NCBI GenBank assembly: GCA_033391075.1
Contig: JAWPMV010000001.1
Coordinates: 6,758,001-6,822,000 of the forward strand
Direction of reading: 5' to 3'
Length of the DNA stretch: 64,000 bases
DNA from: Bacteroidia bacterium
GTDB taxonomy: Bacteria > Bacteroidota > Bacteroidia > J057
Shown here: positions 52,760 through 61,819 of the stretch, piece by piece
Numbering within the stretch: position 1 is the first letter of the stretch
Layout: every line of letters starts with the position of its first letter
The notes under the pieces: generated by a model
Database searches by the model: none
Told to the model about the DNA's origin: nothing
What the model saw: the letters and a program-made list of their open reading frames with translations, nothing else
Translations under genes and position numbers: made by a program

Positions 52760-53545
52760 ATGAATGAGCAAGTAATACCGATAGATTCGACTACCAATAT
52801 ATATTTGACGAAAGCCTATCCCTGGGTGGATTCGCTTTTATATAATCCGGGCCAGGTTTCGACTTTGACCTATATCAATCTCCTGTTTTTGGGAGCATTG
52901 CTTTTTGCCATATTCTTCCTGATGAGGAAAATGGTGATTCCTTTGATCAAAAGAAGAAGTATCAAATCAGCTTTTGAAAGAGCTCTGCCGGTTGTTGAGG
53001 CGATTACGGCCATTATTTTTTCCATTATCAGTATTTTCTATTTGGTTCTTCCTTATCCTTTATTGGGATTAATCATATTAGGAATCGTTATAGCTGGGAT
53101 TTGGGGCTTTTTGAAAGACTATTTTTCGGGCCTGCTCTTTCGATTTGCCGACAATTTTCATCCCGGCCATCGTATCAAAGTCGGAGAACAAAGTGGAGTG
53201 ATCAAGCATCTCGGAAGATTGGCCGTCGAGATAGAAGTAGAAAATGGAGAATTGCTCATTATGCCATACAATCGATTGGCAAATACTTCTCTATTAAGAG
53301 AATCTCAATCTGAAAAAGTCCTGAGTTATGCTTTTGAATTGGATCTTCCAGAAAAATTGAAACATCCCGATCCTAAAGTTTACCTCAGAAATAAAATTCT
53401 GAGTTTGCCCTGGTCAGTCGCTGCGAAAGATCCATTTTTAGAAAAAATATCCGTTGGAGACTCACGTCGGTATCGGGTTGTATTGTATGCATTGAGTGAA
53501 AAGTACTTCCCCTTGATGGAGGAAAAATTGAGGAAAGAGGTTTAA
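52760..53545 (+). CDS. MscS-family mechanosensitive channel
   Basis: 261 residues. Helices about 30-55 (YINLLFLGALLFAIFFLMRK) and 75-115 precede the MscS pore and beta domain: IWGFLKDYFSGLLFRFADNF (pore helix start), HPGHRIKVGEQSGVIKHLGR and VEIEVENGELLIMPYNRLAN, matching the MscS core. MscS-like channels release solutes on osmotic downshock. The protein is short, near E. coli MscS in length. It sits 12 bp after the ATPase gene and 25 bp before the M28 peptidase gene, so the three are probably one operon. Confidence 0.88.
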   Translation: MNEQVIPIDSTTNIYLTKAYPWVDSLLYNPGQVSTLTYINLLFLGALLFAIFFLMRKMVIPLIKRRSIKSAFERALPVVEAITAIIFSIISIFYLVLPYPLLGLIILGIVIAGIWGFLKDYFSGLLFRFADNFHPGHRIKVGEQSGVIKHLGRLAVEIEVENGELLIMPYNRLANTSLLRESQSEKVLSYAFELDLPEKLKHPDPKVYLRNKILSLPWSVAAKDPFLEKISVGDSRRYRVVLYALSEKYFPLMEEKLRKEV

Positions 53546-53570
53546 GCATTTCCTTCTATAAACTACTACT

Positions 53571-54797
53571 ATGAAAGAATCCTATACAGCCTATGTAGAG
53601 GGCGCAATTTCCCTTACCCGCCATGTTTGTCAAACCTGGACCAGTCGCTTGACTGGAAGTCAGGATTGCCTCGAAAGTGCTGATTTCATTGAGGTTGAAA
53701 TGGCCAAATGTAGCGATCGGGTAGAAAGCCAAAAATTTGAAGTGCATCCAGGAGCCTTTCTCGGGTATATCCGAATTTTGGTAGCGCTTTATCCCATCTC
53801 TCTTTTTGCTTTGTGGAAAGGTTATTATTTATTGCTGATGTTGCTGGGACTCTTTTCAGTTATCCTGGTAGTAGCCGAATTCTTCATTTACAAAGAATTT
53901 GTTGATCCTTTCTTCCCCAAAAAAATGGGAAAAAATGTAATGGGCATATTGGAACCAGAAGAGGAAGTCAAACAACAAATTATCATCAGCGGACATCACG
54001 ATTCTGCTCATATATTCAACTTTTTCGTCCACCAACCCAAACTTTATGCCCTGCGCGTACTCGGTAGTATGTCGGGGACTTTTCTTCTGGCCATCTTTGG
54101 TGTGCTATTTTTTCTCTGGGATTTTATGGGAGAAATTCCGGAAGGCATGATCCTGACCGCGAAAATACTTTTTGGCCTATTGGCAATCTTCGTGATTCAA
54201 ATGTGGTTTTTCTATTCCTCTAAAGGTACTCCCGGAGCTGGAGATAATATGGCTTCCTCAGCAACAGCGATGGAAGCAGGCAGATTTTTTAAGGACCAAA
54301 GAAGTGGAGGAAAAGGGCTCAAACATACTCGCCTGATTTTGGCAAGTTGGGATTCAGAAGAAGCCGGCCTGAGAGGGGCTCGTGCCTATGTGCGAGAACA
54401 TAAAGAGATCTTGCAAGCCATTCCGAGTTACAATTTCAATATCGAATGCCTTTACGATTCAAATCAGCTCTTCTATTTGACTACAGATATCAACGGCTTC
54501 GTACAATTATCTTCGGAAATGGCCCAGGAATGCAAAGATGTTTCTACGGAATTGGGATATGTTACGGATTTAAAGCCCATCGTTTTTGCAGCGGGGGGAA
54601 CGGATGCCGCGGAATTTGCCAAGGAAGGCATAGAAGCAACGACCATATTCGGCATGGGTTGGACACCGGAAACCAAATCAGATGCCTATCATACCCTTAA
54701 GGATACCATCGAGGCTGTCGATCCGAAAGCCATCGAAGCGACCCTGGATATCATCGCACATTATGTGAGGAAAAAGGATGAGGAAGTAAGCTCTTAA
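53571..54797 (+). CDS. M28-family membrane metallopeptidase
   Basis: 408 residues. Two or three membrane helices at about 66-105 (LVALYPISLFALWKGYYLLL) and two more at 160-210 are inserted into an M28 aminopeptidase fold. Catalytic residues: His in IIISGHHDSAHIF, Asp in GAGDNMASSATAM, Glu-Glu in LILASWDSEEAGLRGARAYV, and the C-terminal DAYHTLKDTIEAVD with His. A membrane-embedded M28 with transmembrane inserts is not the common secreted form. It may act on membrane-proximal peptides. Likely last gene of the ATPase-MscS set. Confidence 0.85.
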   Translation: MKESYTAYVEGAISLTRHVCQTWTSRLTGSQDCLESADFIEVEMAKCSDRVESQKFEVHPGAFLGYIRILVALYPISLFALWKGYYLLLMLLGLFSVILVVAEFFIYKEFVDPFFPKKMGKNVMGILEPEEEVKQQIIISGHHDSAHIFNFFVHQPKLYALRVLGSMSGTFLLAIFGVLFFLWDFMGEIPEGMILTAKILFGLLAIFVIQMWFFYSSKGTPGAGDNMASSATAMEAGRFFKDQRSGGKGLKHTRLILASWDSEEAGLRGARAYVREHKEILQAIPSYNFNIECLYDSNQLFYLTTDINGFVQLSSEMAQECKDVSTELGYVTDLKPIVFAAGGTDAAEFAKEGIEATTIFGMGWTPETKSDAYHTLKDTIEAVDPKAIEATLDIIAHYVRKKDEEVSS

Positions 54798-54924
54798 TCG
54801 AAGATTATTCCATATGTCTTGATTGCTATCAACTCCCGATGATCCTCAGGATGGGCGGATGAATAGCAGAGAAGACTTTGGTTTATTTGGTCCTATTCTT
54901 TATTCTCGAATTAGACGAAGGATC

Positions 54925-54945
54925 GCCCCTTTTCTAAAAAGGGGC
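54925..54945. terminator. Hairpin between convergent M28 and antiporter genes
   Basis: GCCCCTTTT, loop CTA, AAAAGGGGC. No clear T-run follows, so its termination strength is uncertain. It lies 14 bp past the antiporter stop on the minus strand. Confidence 0.5.
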
Positions 54946-54958
54946 AAAATCCTCAGAA

Positions 54959-56269
54959 CTAATTATCCTGAGAATATTTCTCTTCCACCAATTTGGATTG
55001 AAATCCTTTATAGATGCGATCTGCTGGAATCACCAAAGGATCTTCCTGCTCAGAAATCGGAACTTTCGCGCTATTCCTTCCATTCACAATCAGGGCAATA
55101 GCCATGATGATACTGGTTGCCATGATCACAAATAGTAAGATGCCATCATTGAAATTGTCAATGGCGATATCATCCGGAATGGAGATAAAGAGTAGAACAG
55201 TGATCAATCCTCGAGGTGCGATAAATAGCTGAGGGAAAGTATCCTTGATACCCATCAATCTGAAGATGATCCATCGGACCACATAGATAGAGAGGAGTAT
55301 TGTTCCCCCAACTTTCAGCACTTCCATACTTAACAGAGAAGCCAGGCTGATCGTTATACCGAATATCACAAAGAAGAAAGTCCGTACTACAAAAGCCGTT
55401 TCGACAGTAACCGTATGGAAATCTCCCTCTACTTTATGGATCGTTTCTTTATCCAGCCATTTGCTCAACCTTCCCCGGAAGAATAAGTGGCTATTGCTCA
55501 TGAATAGGCCAAATACCAGGATCATGATCAGCGGAGAAAGGTGATATGTCTTTCCTATTCCATATAATAATGTCAGGATAAAAATGAGGAGAAAGAGCTT
55601 TACATGAGACTTTATGTTCTGGAATAAAAAGATCAGAAGATAGCTGGCAACAAGAGAAATCCCTATCGTGATCAGAAAGCTGGCTCCGAAATTAAAGATT
55701 GCATCGGAATTGCCACTTTGCGGATCATGTTGGGCATGGATCAAAGCTTCTATGAAATAGAAGAGCATGATTCCCAGAATGTCTGAGAAAGTACTCTCAT
55801 AAATATGAAACTCTTTTTTATCCTGTACCAAACTTCCGACACTAGGGATGATGATGGCACTACTTAGGATGGAAAGGGGAGTTGCATATAACAAAGAAGT
55901 CATCCAATCGATTCCTTCAACGAAATAATGGATGATAGCCGCTGCTGCAAAAGTCGAAGCCAATAAGCCGACAAAGGCTCCCAATAAAGATTTCCAAATG
56001 GTCGGGAGTTTGTCCCGTGTCAATTCGAGTTCCAAAGCCGCTTCCAGTACGATCATGATCAGGCCGATGGTACCCATGACGCTCAGGATATCATTCAAAG
56101 GTGGCACAGATATACCGAATTGGTCTGCGGCAAATTTTAAGCCTATACCTGCGAAGATCAATAAAAGGACTGCAGGAATATTGGTTCTCTCTGAAAAGGA
56201 ATTGAAGAGAAATGAAAGGATCACTATTGCGGAAATAATAATGATCGATACGTTAGCGTCTATTTCCAT
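54959..56269 (-). CDS. Cation/proton antiporter (CPA family)
   Basis: 436 residues of almost continuous hydrophobic helices, about 12 (for example IIIISAIVILSFLFNSFSE, SLLGAFVGLLASTFAAAAII). The helix with LLYATPLSILSSAIIIPSVG has the Pro/Ser-rich signature region of the Na+/H+ exchanger fold, and TFSDILGIMLFYFIEALIHA supplies the membrane-embedded Asp. It resembles NhaP/KefB-type exchangers; the ion specificity is unknown. A C-terminal regulatory domain is short. It runs toward the M28 gene. The tandem repeat array lies upstream. Confidence 0.88.
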   Translation of the reverse strand: MEIDANVSIIIISAIVILSFLFNSFSERTNIPAVLLLIFAGIGLKFAADQFGISVPPLNDILSVMGTIGLIMIVLEAALELELTRDKLPTIWKSLLGAFVGLLASTFAAAAIIHYFVEGIDWMTSLLYATPLSILSSAIIIPSVGSLVQDKKEFHIYESTFSDILGIMLFYFIEALIHAQHDPQSGNSDAIFNFGASFLITIGISLVASYLLIFLFQNIKSHVKLFLLIFILTLLYGIGKTYHLSPLIMILVFGLFMSNSHLFFRGRLSKWLDKETIHKVEGDFHTVTVETAFVVRTFFFVIFGITISLASLLSMEVLKVGGTILLSIYVVRWIIFRLMGIKDTFPQLFIAPRGLITVLLFISIPDDIAIDNFNDGILLFVIMATSIIMAIALIVNGRNSAKVPISEQEDPLVIPADRIYKGFQSKLVEEKYSQDN

Positions 56270-56368
56270 ACTATTTAGATGTCGAAATCCAGCTAAAGAT
56301 ACTATAAAAGCTTGATATCAATAAAAGATCTCTTTGCTCTTCTATAAAGTCAACATTCCCCAATAGTT

Positions 56369-56644
56369 GTCATCTCGAAGCTTGGTTCCGCAATGGCTTG
56401 TGTGCTGAGAGATCTTGTATTTTGAATCGAAGTAAAAACAAGATCCTTCGGCGCTCATGTGTTATCGCGCCTTCCCACCTCAGGATGACAGATTCATTTG
56501 GCTTTCATCGTACAAAAACCTTGTCATCCCGGCCTTAACACAAGAGCCGGGATCTCTAGCAATCTCAATTATAGCTAGAGATCCCGGATATCTGATAGAT
56601 TCCAGGATGACAGATTTGTTTGGCTTTTCTCATACAAGCAACTT
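56369..56644. repeat. Diverged leader copy with inserted palindromic element
   Basis: A relative of the 154-bp unit starts at 56369 (GTCATCTCGAAGCTTGG), running to GGATGAC near 56490. A second palindrome follows at 56523-56611 with arms GTCATCCCGGC and GATGAC and inner arms GATCTCTAGC and GCTAGAGATC, like the GTCATCCCGG elements of other bacteria. The linker between them resembles the linker of the array. The copy spacing is 276 bp (154 plus 122). Confidence 0.75.
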
Positions 56645-57510
56645 GTCATCTCGAAGCTTGGTTCCGCAATGGCTTGTGTGCTGAGAGATCATGTATTTTG
56701 AATCGAAGTAAAAACCAGATCCTTCGGCGCTCATAGATCCTCGCGCCTTCCCACCTCAGGATGACAGATTTGTTTGGCTTTTCTCATACAAGCAACTTGT
56801 CATCTCGAAGCTTGGTTCCGCAATGGCTTGTGTGCTGAGAGATCATGTATTTTGAATCGAAGTAAAAACCAGATCCTTCGGCGCTCATAGATCCTCGCGC
56901 CTTCCCACCTCAGGATGACAGATTTGTTTGGCTTTTCTCATACAAGCAACTTGTCATCTCGAAGCTTGGTTCCGCAATGGCTTGTGTGCTGAGAGATCAT
57001 GTATTTTGAATCGAAGTAAAAACCAGATCCTTCGGCGCTCATAGATCCTCGCGCCTTCCCACCTCAGGATGACAGATTTGTTTGGCTTTTCTCATACAAG
57101 CAACTTGTCATCTCGAAGCTTGGTTCCGCAATGGCTTGTGTGCTGAGAGATCATGTATTTTGAATCGAAGTAAAAACCAGATCCTTCGGCGCTCATAGAT
57201 CCTCGCGCCTTCCCACCTCAGGATGACAGATTTGTTTGGCTTTTCTCATACAAGCAACTTGTCATCTCGAAGCTTGGTTCCGCAATGGCTTGTGTGCTGA
57301 GAGATCATGTATTTTGAATCGAAGTAAAAACCAGATCCTTCGGCGCTCATAGATCCTCGCGCCTTCCCACCTCAGGATGACAGATTTGTTTGGCTTTTCT
57401 CATACAAGCAACTTGTCATCTCGAAGCTTGGTTCCGCAATGGCTTGTGTGCTGAGAGATCATGTATTTTAAATCGAAGTAAAAACCAGATCCTTCGGCGC
57501 TCATAGATCA
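56645..57510. repeat. Tandem array of a 154-bp unit, about 5.6 copies
   Basis: Unit starts GTCATCTCGAAGCTTGG at 56645, 56799, 56953, 57107, 57261 and 57415, an exact 154-bp period. Units look essentially identical; the last differs by one base (TTTTAAATCG) and is cut off about 96 bp in, 13 bp before the stop of the spermidine-synthase-like gene. Each unit contains GAGAGATCATGTATTTTGAA, a GATCCTTCGGCGCTCAT block and CTCAGGATGAC, the same palindromic design as at 4215. Near identity indicates recent expansion or homogenisation. Confidence 0.9.
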
Positions 57511-57523
57511 TCGTACCATGAAA

Positions 57524-59128
57524 CTACTCCCACTGACTCCAACTCGACTCATAATACTGAACCAGCTTTTGATTGTGGATCTGATTGATTTCAACCTCCA
57601 AAGGCGAAGTATCCTCCGCAAACTCAAAGAGATTGATCAGCATGCCTTTTTTGAGGTATTTTAGCTGAAAGTCGGTCTTTCCTCCAAATAAAACCTTTCC
57701 GATTTCTGATTCTGCCTGCAGCTTCAAACTGTCTTTCAATTCCCCAGCATTTTTTAGCTTGCCCGGAACCTTCATGCCCAGGTTGAATCCCCATTGCCCA
57801 AAGGATGGTACATTGGCCGAGTAGGGGAGAACCACAGGAAAAACAGTTTCCAGGGTTTTATTGATACACCAGAAAGCCGGTCTCGCGAAATAGGGAGAAG
57901 TAGATTGTGTAACCACCACGCCACCTACACTCAAACGGCTATGAATGATCTCATAGAATTCCCGGCTGTAGAGTTTTCCCAGATCGGTATTATTGGGATC
58001 GGGCAGGTCGATCAAAATGAGATCATAGATCTCCGAACTTTGCTCCAAATATTTATAAGCATCCCGATTATAGATCTTCACTCGAGGATCATCAAAGGCA
58101 TTCTCATTGAGTTTGCGGAAAATAGGATGGCGTTTGCCCAAGCGGGTAATTTCCGGATCAAGGTCAATCACTGAAATGCTGTCGATCTGCTCGTGCTTTA
58201 GTAATTCCCTTGTTGCCAATCCATCGCCCCCTCCCAATATCAACACCTTTTCGAGATTGAGGGCAAGAGCTGCCGGAATATGGACCAATGGTTCATGATA
58301 GCGATACTCATCTCTGGAGGAAAACTGAATATTTCCATCAATAAAGAGTCGGGTATCCTGGTTTCTCTGGGTGATGACAATTCGTTGATAGGCCGATTGC
58401 TCACTCATCATGATGGGATCGCGATAGAGAAATTGCTCAAAGAAACCGGTGAGTTGCAGAGAATAAGAAAAACCGGTGATAAGCATGGCGACTATTCCTA
58501 TGCAAATCCCACCCAATAATTTGCTATGTTTTAGTTCTTCCTGAAAGAGATAAATATTCAAAATAGCAACTGCAATATTGAGCAGGCCGATCACAAAGGC
58601 CGTTCGCATGACCCCCAGCAAAGGAAGGAGAATCAATGGAAAGGCCAGAGAGGCGATCAATGATCCCAAATAATCAAAAGAAAGTACCTTGGCCATGGCA
58701 TCTTTCAGGCTCTCATATTGCCGTACGATTCGAGTAAGAAGAGGAATCTCCAAACCTATCAAAGTTCCTAATAAGCTGATGATGATAAATGCGACCAAAT
58801 AGAAATAAGGACTCAGCGAATAGACCACATATAATACCAGGGAGGAAAAGCCTCCCACCACCGCGAGTAAAATTTCAAATCGGATAAACCAGTCAAGCAG
58901 ATTTCTTTTGAAATACTTTGACAGAAAAGATCCTAGTCCCATAAAGGAGAGGAAAAGTCCAATCACAATAGAAAAGTGAAGGATGCTGCTACCCTGAAAA
59001 TAGGAGGAAATCGTACTGATCAGCAGTTCATATAAGATTCCACAAATGGCGATGATGAGTACCGATCCCAAAAGAATGGGAACCTTATTACTTTTTTCCA
59101 CGCCTGCTGATTTGGAAGATGAGGTCAT
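57524..59128 (-). CDS. Membrane spermidine synthase-like protein
   Basis: 534 residues. The first 210 residues form seven or so membrane helices (SVLIIAICGILYELLISTIS and others). Then a polyamine synthase fold: VLILGGGDGLATRELLKHEQ (decarboxylated SAM binding), SVIDLDPEITRLGKRHPIFR, YDLILIDLPDPNNTDLGKLY (catalytic Asp) and GGVVVTQSTSPYFARPAFWC. Fusion of a membrane domain to a SpeE-type domain is known in Bacteroidota and others; the aminopropyl acceptor is not established. The start overlaps the M48 gene by 41 bp. Confidence 0.88.
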   Translation of the reverse strand: MTSSSKSAGVEKSNKVPILLGSVLIIAICGILYELLISTISSYFQGSSILHFSIVIGLFLSFMGLGSFLSKYFKRNLLDWFIRFEILLAVVGGFSSLVLYVVYSLSPYFYLVAFIIISLLGTLIGLEIPLLTRIVRQYESLKDAMAKVLSFDYLGSLIASLAFPLILLPLLGVMRTAFVIGLLNIAVAILNIYLFQEELKHSKLLGGICIGIVAMLITGFSYSLQLTGFFEQFLYRDPIMMSEQSAYQRIVITQRNQDTRLFIDGNIQFSSRDEYRYHEPLVHIPAALALNLEKVLILGGGDGLATRELLKHEQIDSISVIDLDPEITRLGKRHPIFRKLNENAFDDPRVKIYNRDAYKYLEQSSEIYDLILIDLPDPNNTDLGKLYSREFYEIIHSRLSVGGVVVTQSTSPYFARPAFWCINKTLETVFPVVLPYSANVPSFGQWGFNLGMKVPGKLKNAGELKDSLKLQAESEIGKVLFGGKTDFQLKYLKKGMLINLFEFAEDTSPLEVEINQIHNQKLVQYYESSWSQWE

Positions 59129-61268
59129 AACTTATAGAATTCAACACATCAAACTCGTCTTTCATTTTGATCCATTTCGGGAAATTGAGTTTGGAGCTCC
59201 CTTTTTCGATATCATAGATCACCGTATAAAAGAAAGTATCATGTTGAGGACTAAAGTTGTAATATAGGGAATAAGGCAGGGCCGGGGGAAATAAAATTCC
59301 TCCACCAAGAAAGAGGGTTTTGTCCTTCCGCTTCTGTGCAATAGAAATCCCTCCTGTCCAGACGAAATATTTGGTTCCGTATTTTTTGCTCAGCCTTTGC
59401 ATATGATTGTGATTGATGCTCACCAGAGAAAGCTGATCATAGCGATTTTTTTCTTCCACCCATTCGGTCAGCAAACTCAAATCATTGAAGATATCTTCAT
59501 CTTCTTTTGTCAAGGAATGTTTGCTTAAAATCCGGTGTTTGAGTCCCAGTTTATTGGCGTGTTTTTCCAGAAGATCGATATAACTGATCTCGGCTTTTTC
59601 GGAGGAAAGGTATCGGACTGTCTTTTCCTTCCTCTCATCGATTCGCTGAAAACTGGGATTTACAAAGACCACATCTTTCAGCCCCAAACGAAATCCTTTC
59701 AGTTCGGCTTTCTTCTCACTATGAGCTTTTTTTCGGCCATATCCTTCTCCGCTTCTTGCTTTCCCCATCCGTAGATTTTCTCCCAATTCCTGTCGGAACA
59801 TCCGATCTTTCATCAGATCGCTAAAGGCAAATCGGATGTAATTATTGCTTTCAGGATTAAGACTGTCTCCAGCTATTTGGAACCAGGAAATGCTATCCAC
59901 AAAAAACTGCCCTAAATCCTGTAGAAGATCTCTACCCATCAGGATCAATTCCTTATCCTCGGGATATTTGATATGTTGCTGCCAGGTATGGAGACTTGCC
60001 AAAATGCATAACTCCTGATCAGGCATTTTATTTATGATGTGATTGAGTTGGCGGCTTTCCCCTCTTACTTCTTCATGATCTACATGAACATCCCAGAGCC
60101 TGCCCACACTGGCATATTTAGCCAAACCATACAAAGACTGCACAACGATCTTTTCCAGAAAAGGATCATCCGGAAAATCTTTCAATAAACTATAGGCACA
60201 ATAAATAGCCTTTTCATATTGTTGCCTTTGTAAGTAGAGGTAAGAACTTTCATAGCGCGCAACCTTCTGAATTCGTGCAAATCGCTCTTTCTCCAGTACC
60301 CAGATTTTTCCTTCTTTTTCTCCATGTTCGGCGATAGCCTCCCGAATGATTTCCTGCCTTTTCTCCGGACTGGGATGGGTGCTGAAAAATGAGAATTCCA
60401 GTTCTTCGTTTTCTCCACTGGAATTGAGGGAATCTTCCGTCAGATAATATTCGTCTGGAAATTTCAGGGTTTTACTTTCAAGGAAATCTCTTTCGAAGGG
60501 AATATTGGAAAAAGGCATTTCTGAATCTTTCAGGATATCAAATACCTCTATGGCTTCTTCATTTTCATAAGGAGAATTCAGGAAAAGCTCCAAACCGACC
60601 AAATCTGCTTCTTTTTCCTTATCCTGAGAGTAATTATTATTCTCAAGTATATCCGCAATATCACTCCGTTTTATGGGTTGGTCCTTTTTGAGTTGTACGC
60701 CCTTTTTATGGAGGAAAATATCCAGGGCATGCTGACGAGTAAAATGACTGATCTCATGAGTCAGGATATAGGCCAGTTGAGCTTCACTTCCCAATTGAGC
60801 GAGTAGGCCCAAATTGACAAATATTTTCCCATCTGTCGAGGTAAAGGCATTTACGCTTGGAGATTTTACGGTATAAATTTTAAACTTCTTTCTAAGTTCG
60901 GGATCCTCCTTCAAGAGAATATCTACAACCTCATTGAGGTATTGAGAAACGGGATCATTGTACAGAATCTTTCCACTGAGCAGCAATTCATTTACATAAT
61001 AATAACTGCCCTGATAGAATTGTTTTTTTGCATTTCTAACGCTCGCCTTATTATCGGAGATTTCATTGAGTTGACGCTCGTATTTCTCTCGGGAGGAGTA
61101 GAGGAAATCATCCGGAATCTTACCGGAGGATTGTAGGCGCTGATAGCTGTTTTGTGAAAATGCAGATGAAAAGAAAAAGAAAAAAGCCAAAGAAAGAGCC
61201 CATCGCGAATGGCGATTATATTTACCTGAGCAAATGGAGGAAGAGTTTCCGGGCTTATTTACAATCAT
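59088..61268 (-). CDS. Secreted M48-family metallopeptidase with TPR-like region
   Basis: 726 residues with an N-terminal signal peptide (WALSLAFFFFFSSAFSQ at about 23-39). The zinc site is LAYILTHEISHFTRQHALDI (HEISH at 171-175), with EKEADLVGLELFLNS carrying the third ligand Glu. Residues about 300-420 look like helical repeats (YLYLQRQQYEKAIYCAYSLL), as in BepA-type proteins. The C-terminal 200 residues are unassigned. It overlaps the PrcB-like gene by 14 bp at its start and the spermidine synthase gene by 41 bp at its end, so translation is coupled. Confidence 0.85.
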   Translation of the reverse strand: MIVNKPGNSSSICSGKYNRHSRWALSLAFFFFFSSAFSQNSYQRLQSSGKIPDDFLYSSREKYERQLNEISDNKASVRNAKKQFYQGSYYYVNELLLSGKILYNDPVSQYLNEVVDILLKEDPELRKKFKIYTVKSPSVNAFTSTDGKIFVNLGLLAQLGSEAQLAYILTHEISHFTRQHALDIFLHKKGVQLKKDQPIKRSDIADILENNNYSQDKEKEADLVGLELFLNSPYENEEAIEVFDILKDSEMPFSNIPFERDFLESKTLKFPDEYYLTEDSLNSSGENEELEFSFFSTHPSPEKRQEIIREAIAEHGEKEGKIWVLEKERFARIQKVARYESSYLYLQRQQYEKAIYCAYSLLKDFPDDPFLEKIVVQSLYGLAKYASVGRLWDVHVDHEEVRGESRQLNHIINKMPDQELCILASLHTWQQHIKYPEDKELILMGRDLLQDLGQFFVDSISWFQIAGDSLNPESNNYIRFAFSDLMKDRMFRQELGENLRMGKARSGEGYGRKKAHSEKKAELKGFRLGLKDVVFVNPSFQRIDERKEKTVRYLSSEKAEISYIDLLEKHANKLGLKHRILSKHSLTKEDEDIFNDLSLLTEWVEEKNRYDQLSLVSINHNHMQRLSKKYGTKYFVWTGGISIAQKRKDKTLFLGGGILFPPALPYSLYYNFSPQHDTFFYTVIYDIEKGSSKLNFPKWIKMKDEFDVLNSISYDLIFQISRRGKK

Positions 61269-61746
61269 CTACACGCTCTTCTACGTTGAATACGGCTTTT
61301 TTGATGTTTCCTTTTTCAATTTGAATTACGTGGTAAGGGTAAGTAATGGCCATAGTAGTCATACAGCCTTGTCCGGGAGAGCTTTTTACGACAGATGCAT
61401 AAACAGTTTCTCCGGCGATTTTGGTATCGGCGATCTCGATGGAATATCCGCCCGAGTTTTTTGTCCCCATACAGGCGGCAAGCACCGAATGCACAGAAAA
61501 GTTTATATCAGGTCTTTCGGGAGTCGGACTTTGATTGCTATTCGCTCGGCTCCAGAATTCTGCCCAATCAGAGGCATTGTTTATCAATATATTCTCTTCT
61601 GTATCCAGACCAGAGAAAGCAGCCTTGCTGATATCGGTAAATGAGATCGTACTAGCAGCATCAGGCGCATCCGACATGTTCTTTTTGCTCTTGCAGGAAA
61701 ACAGGCAAAGAGAAAGAATCAGTATGCTTAGGAAATAGGTCCTCAT
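61255..61746 (-). CDS. PrcB-like lipoprotein
   Basis: 163 residues with a lipoprotein signal (YFLSILILSLCLFSCKSKK). The mature part matches the PrcB C-terminal domain: NASDWAEFWSRANSNQSPTP, DINFSVHSVLAACMGTKNSG, GYSIEIADTKIAGETVYASV, and ITYPYHVIQIEKGNIKKAVF. In Treponema PrcB associates with the PrcA/PrtP dentilisin protease. Here the adjacent gene encodes an M48 peptidase, so a chaperone or inhibitor role for it is plausible but inferred. Confidence 0.75.
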   Translation of the reverse strand: MRTYFLSILILSLCLFSCKSKKNMSDAPDAASTISFTDISKAAFSGLDTEENILINNASDWAEFWSRANSNQSPTPERPDINFSVHSVLAACMGTKNSGGYSIEIADTKIAGETVYASVVKSSPGQGCMTTMAITYPYHVIQIEKGNIKKAVFNVEERVDDCK

Positions 61747-61769
61747 GAGTAAAGCTTGGTTTAGGTTTT

Positions 61770-61777
61770 CAAAAGTA
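61770..61777 (-). promoter_or_regulatory. Possible -7 box of the PrcB/M48/spermidine synthase operon
   Basis: On the minus strand TACTTTTG (TAnnTTTG), 24-31 bp upstream of the ATG at 61746. No firm -33 box. Confidence 0.4.
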
Positions 61778-61819
61778 AATTACAGAAAAAAGAACCTAAT
61801 GCAGAATTGTCCAGCGAAA

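Noticed and set aside
56457-56684. 75-codon frame inside the repeat region
   Set aside because: It lies entirely in repeat DNA, and the frame is made by repeat units without family features.
56369-57510. CRISPR array
   Set aside because: The whole 154-bp unit repeats with no unique spacers, no cas genes are nearby, and the unit is palindromic like the single element at 4215.
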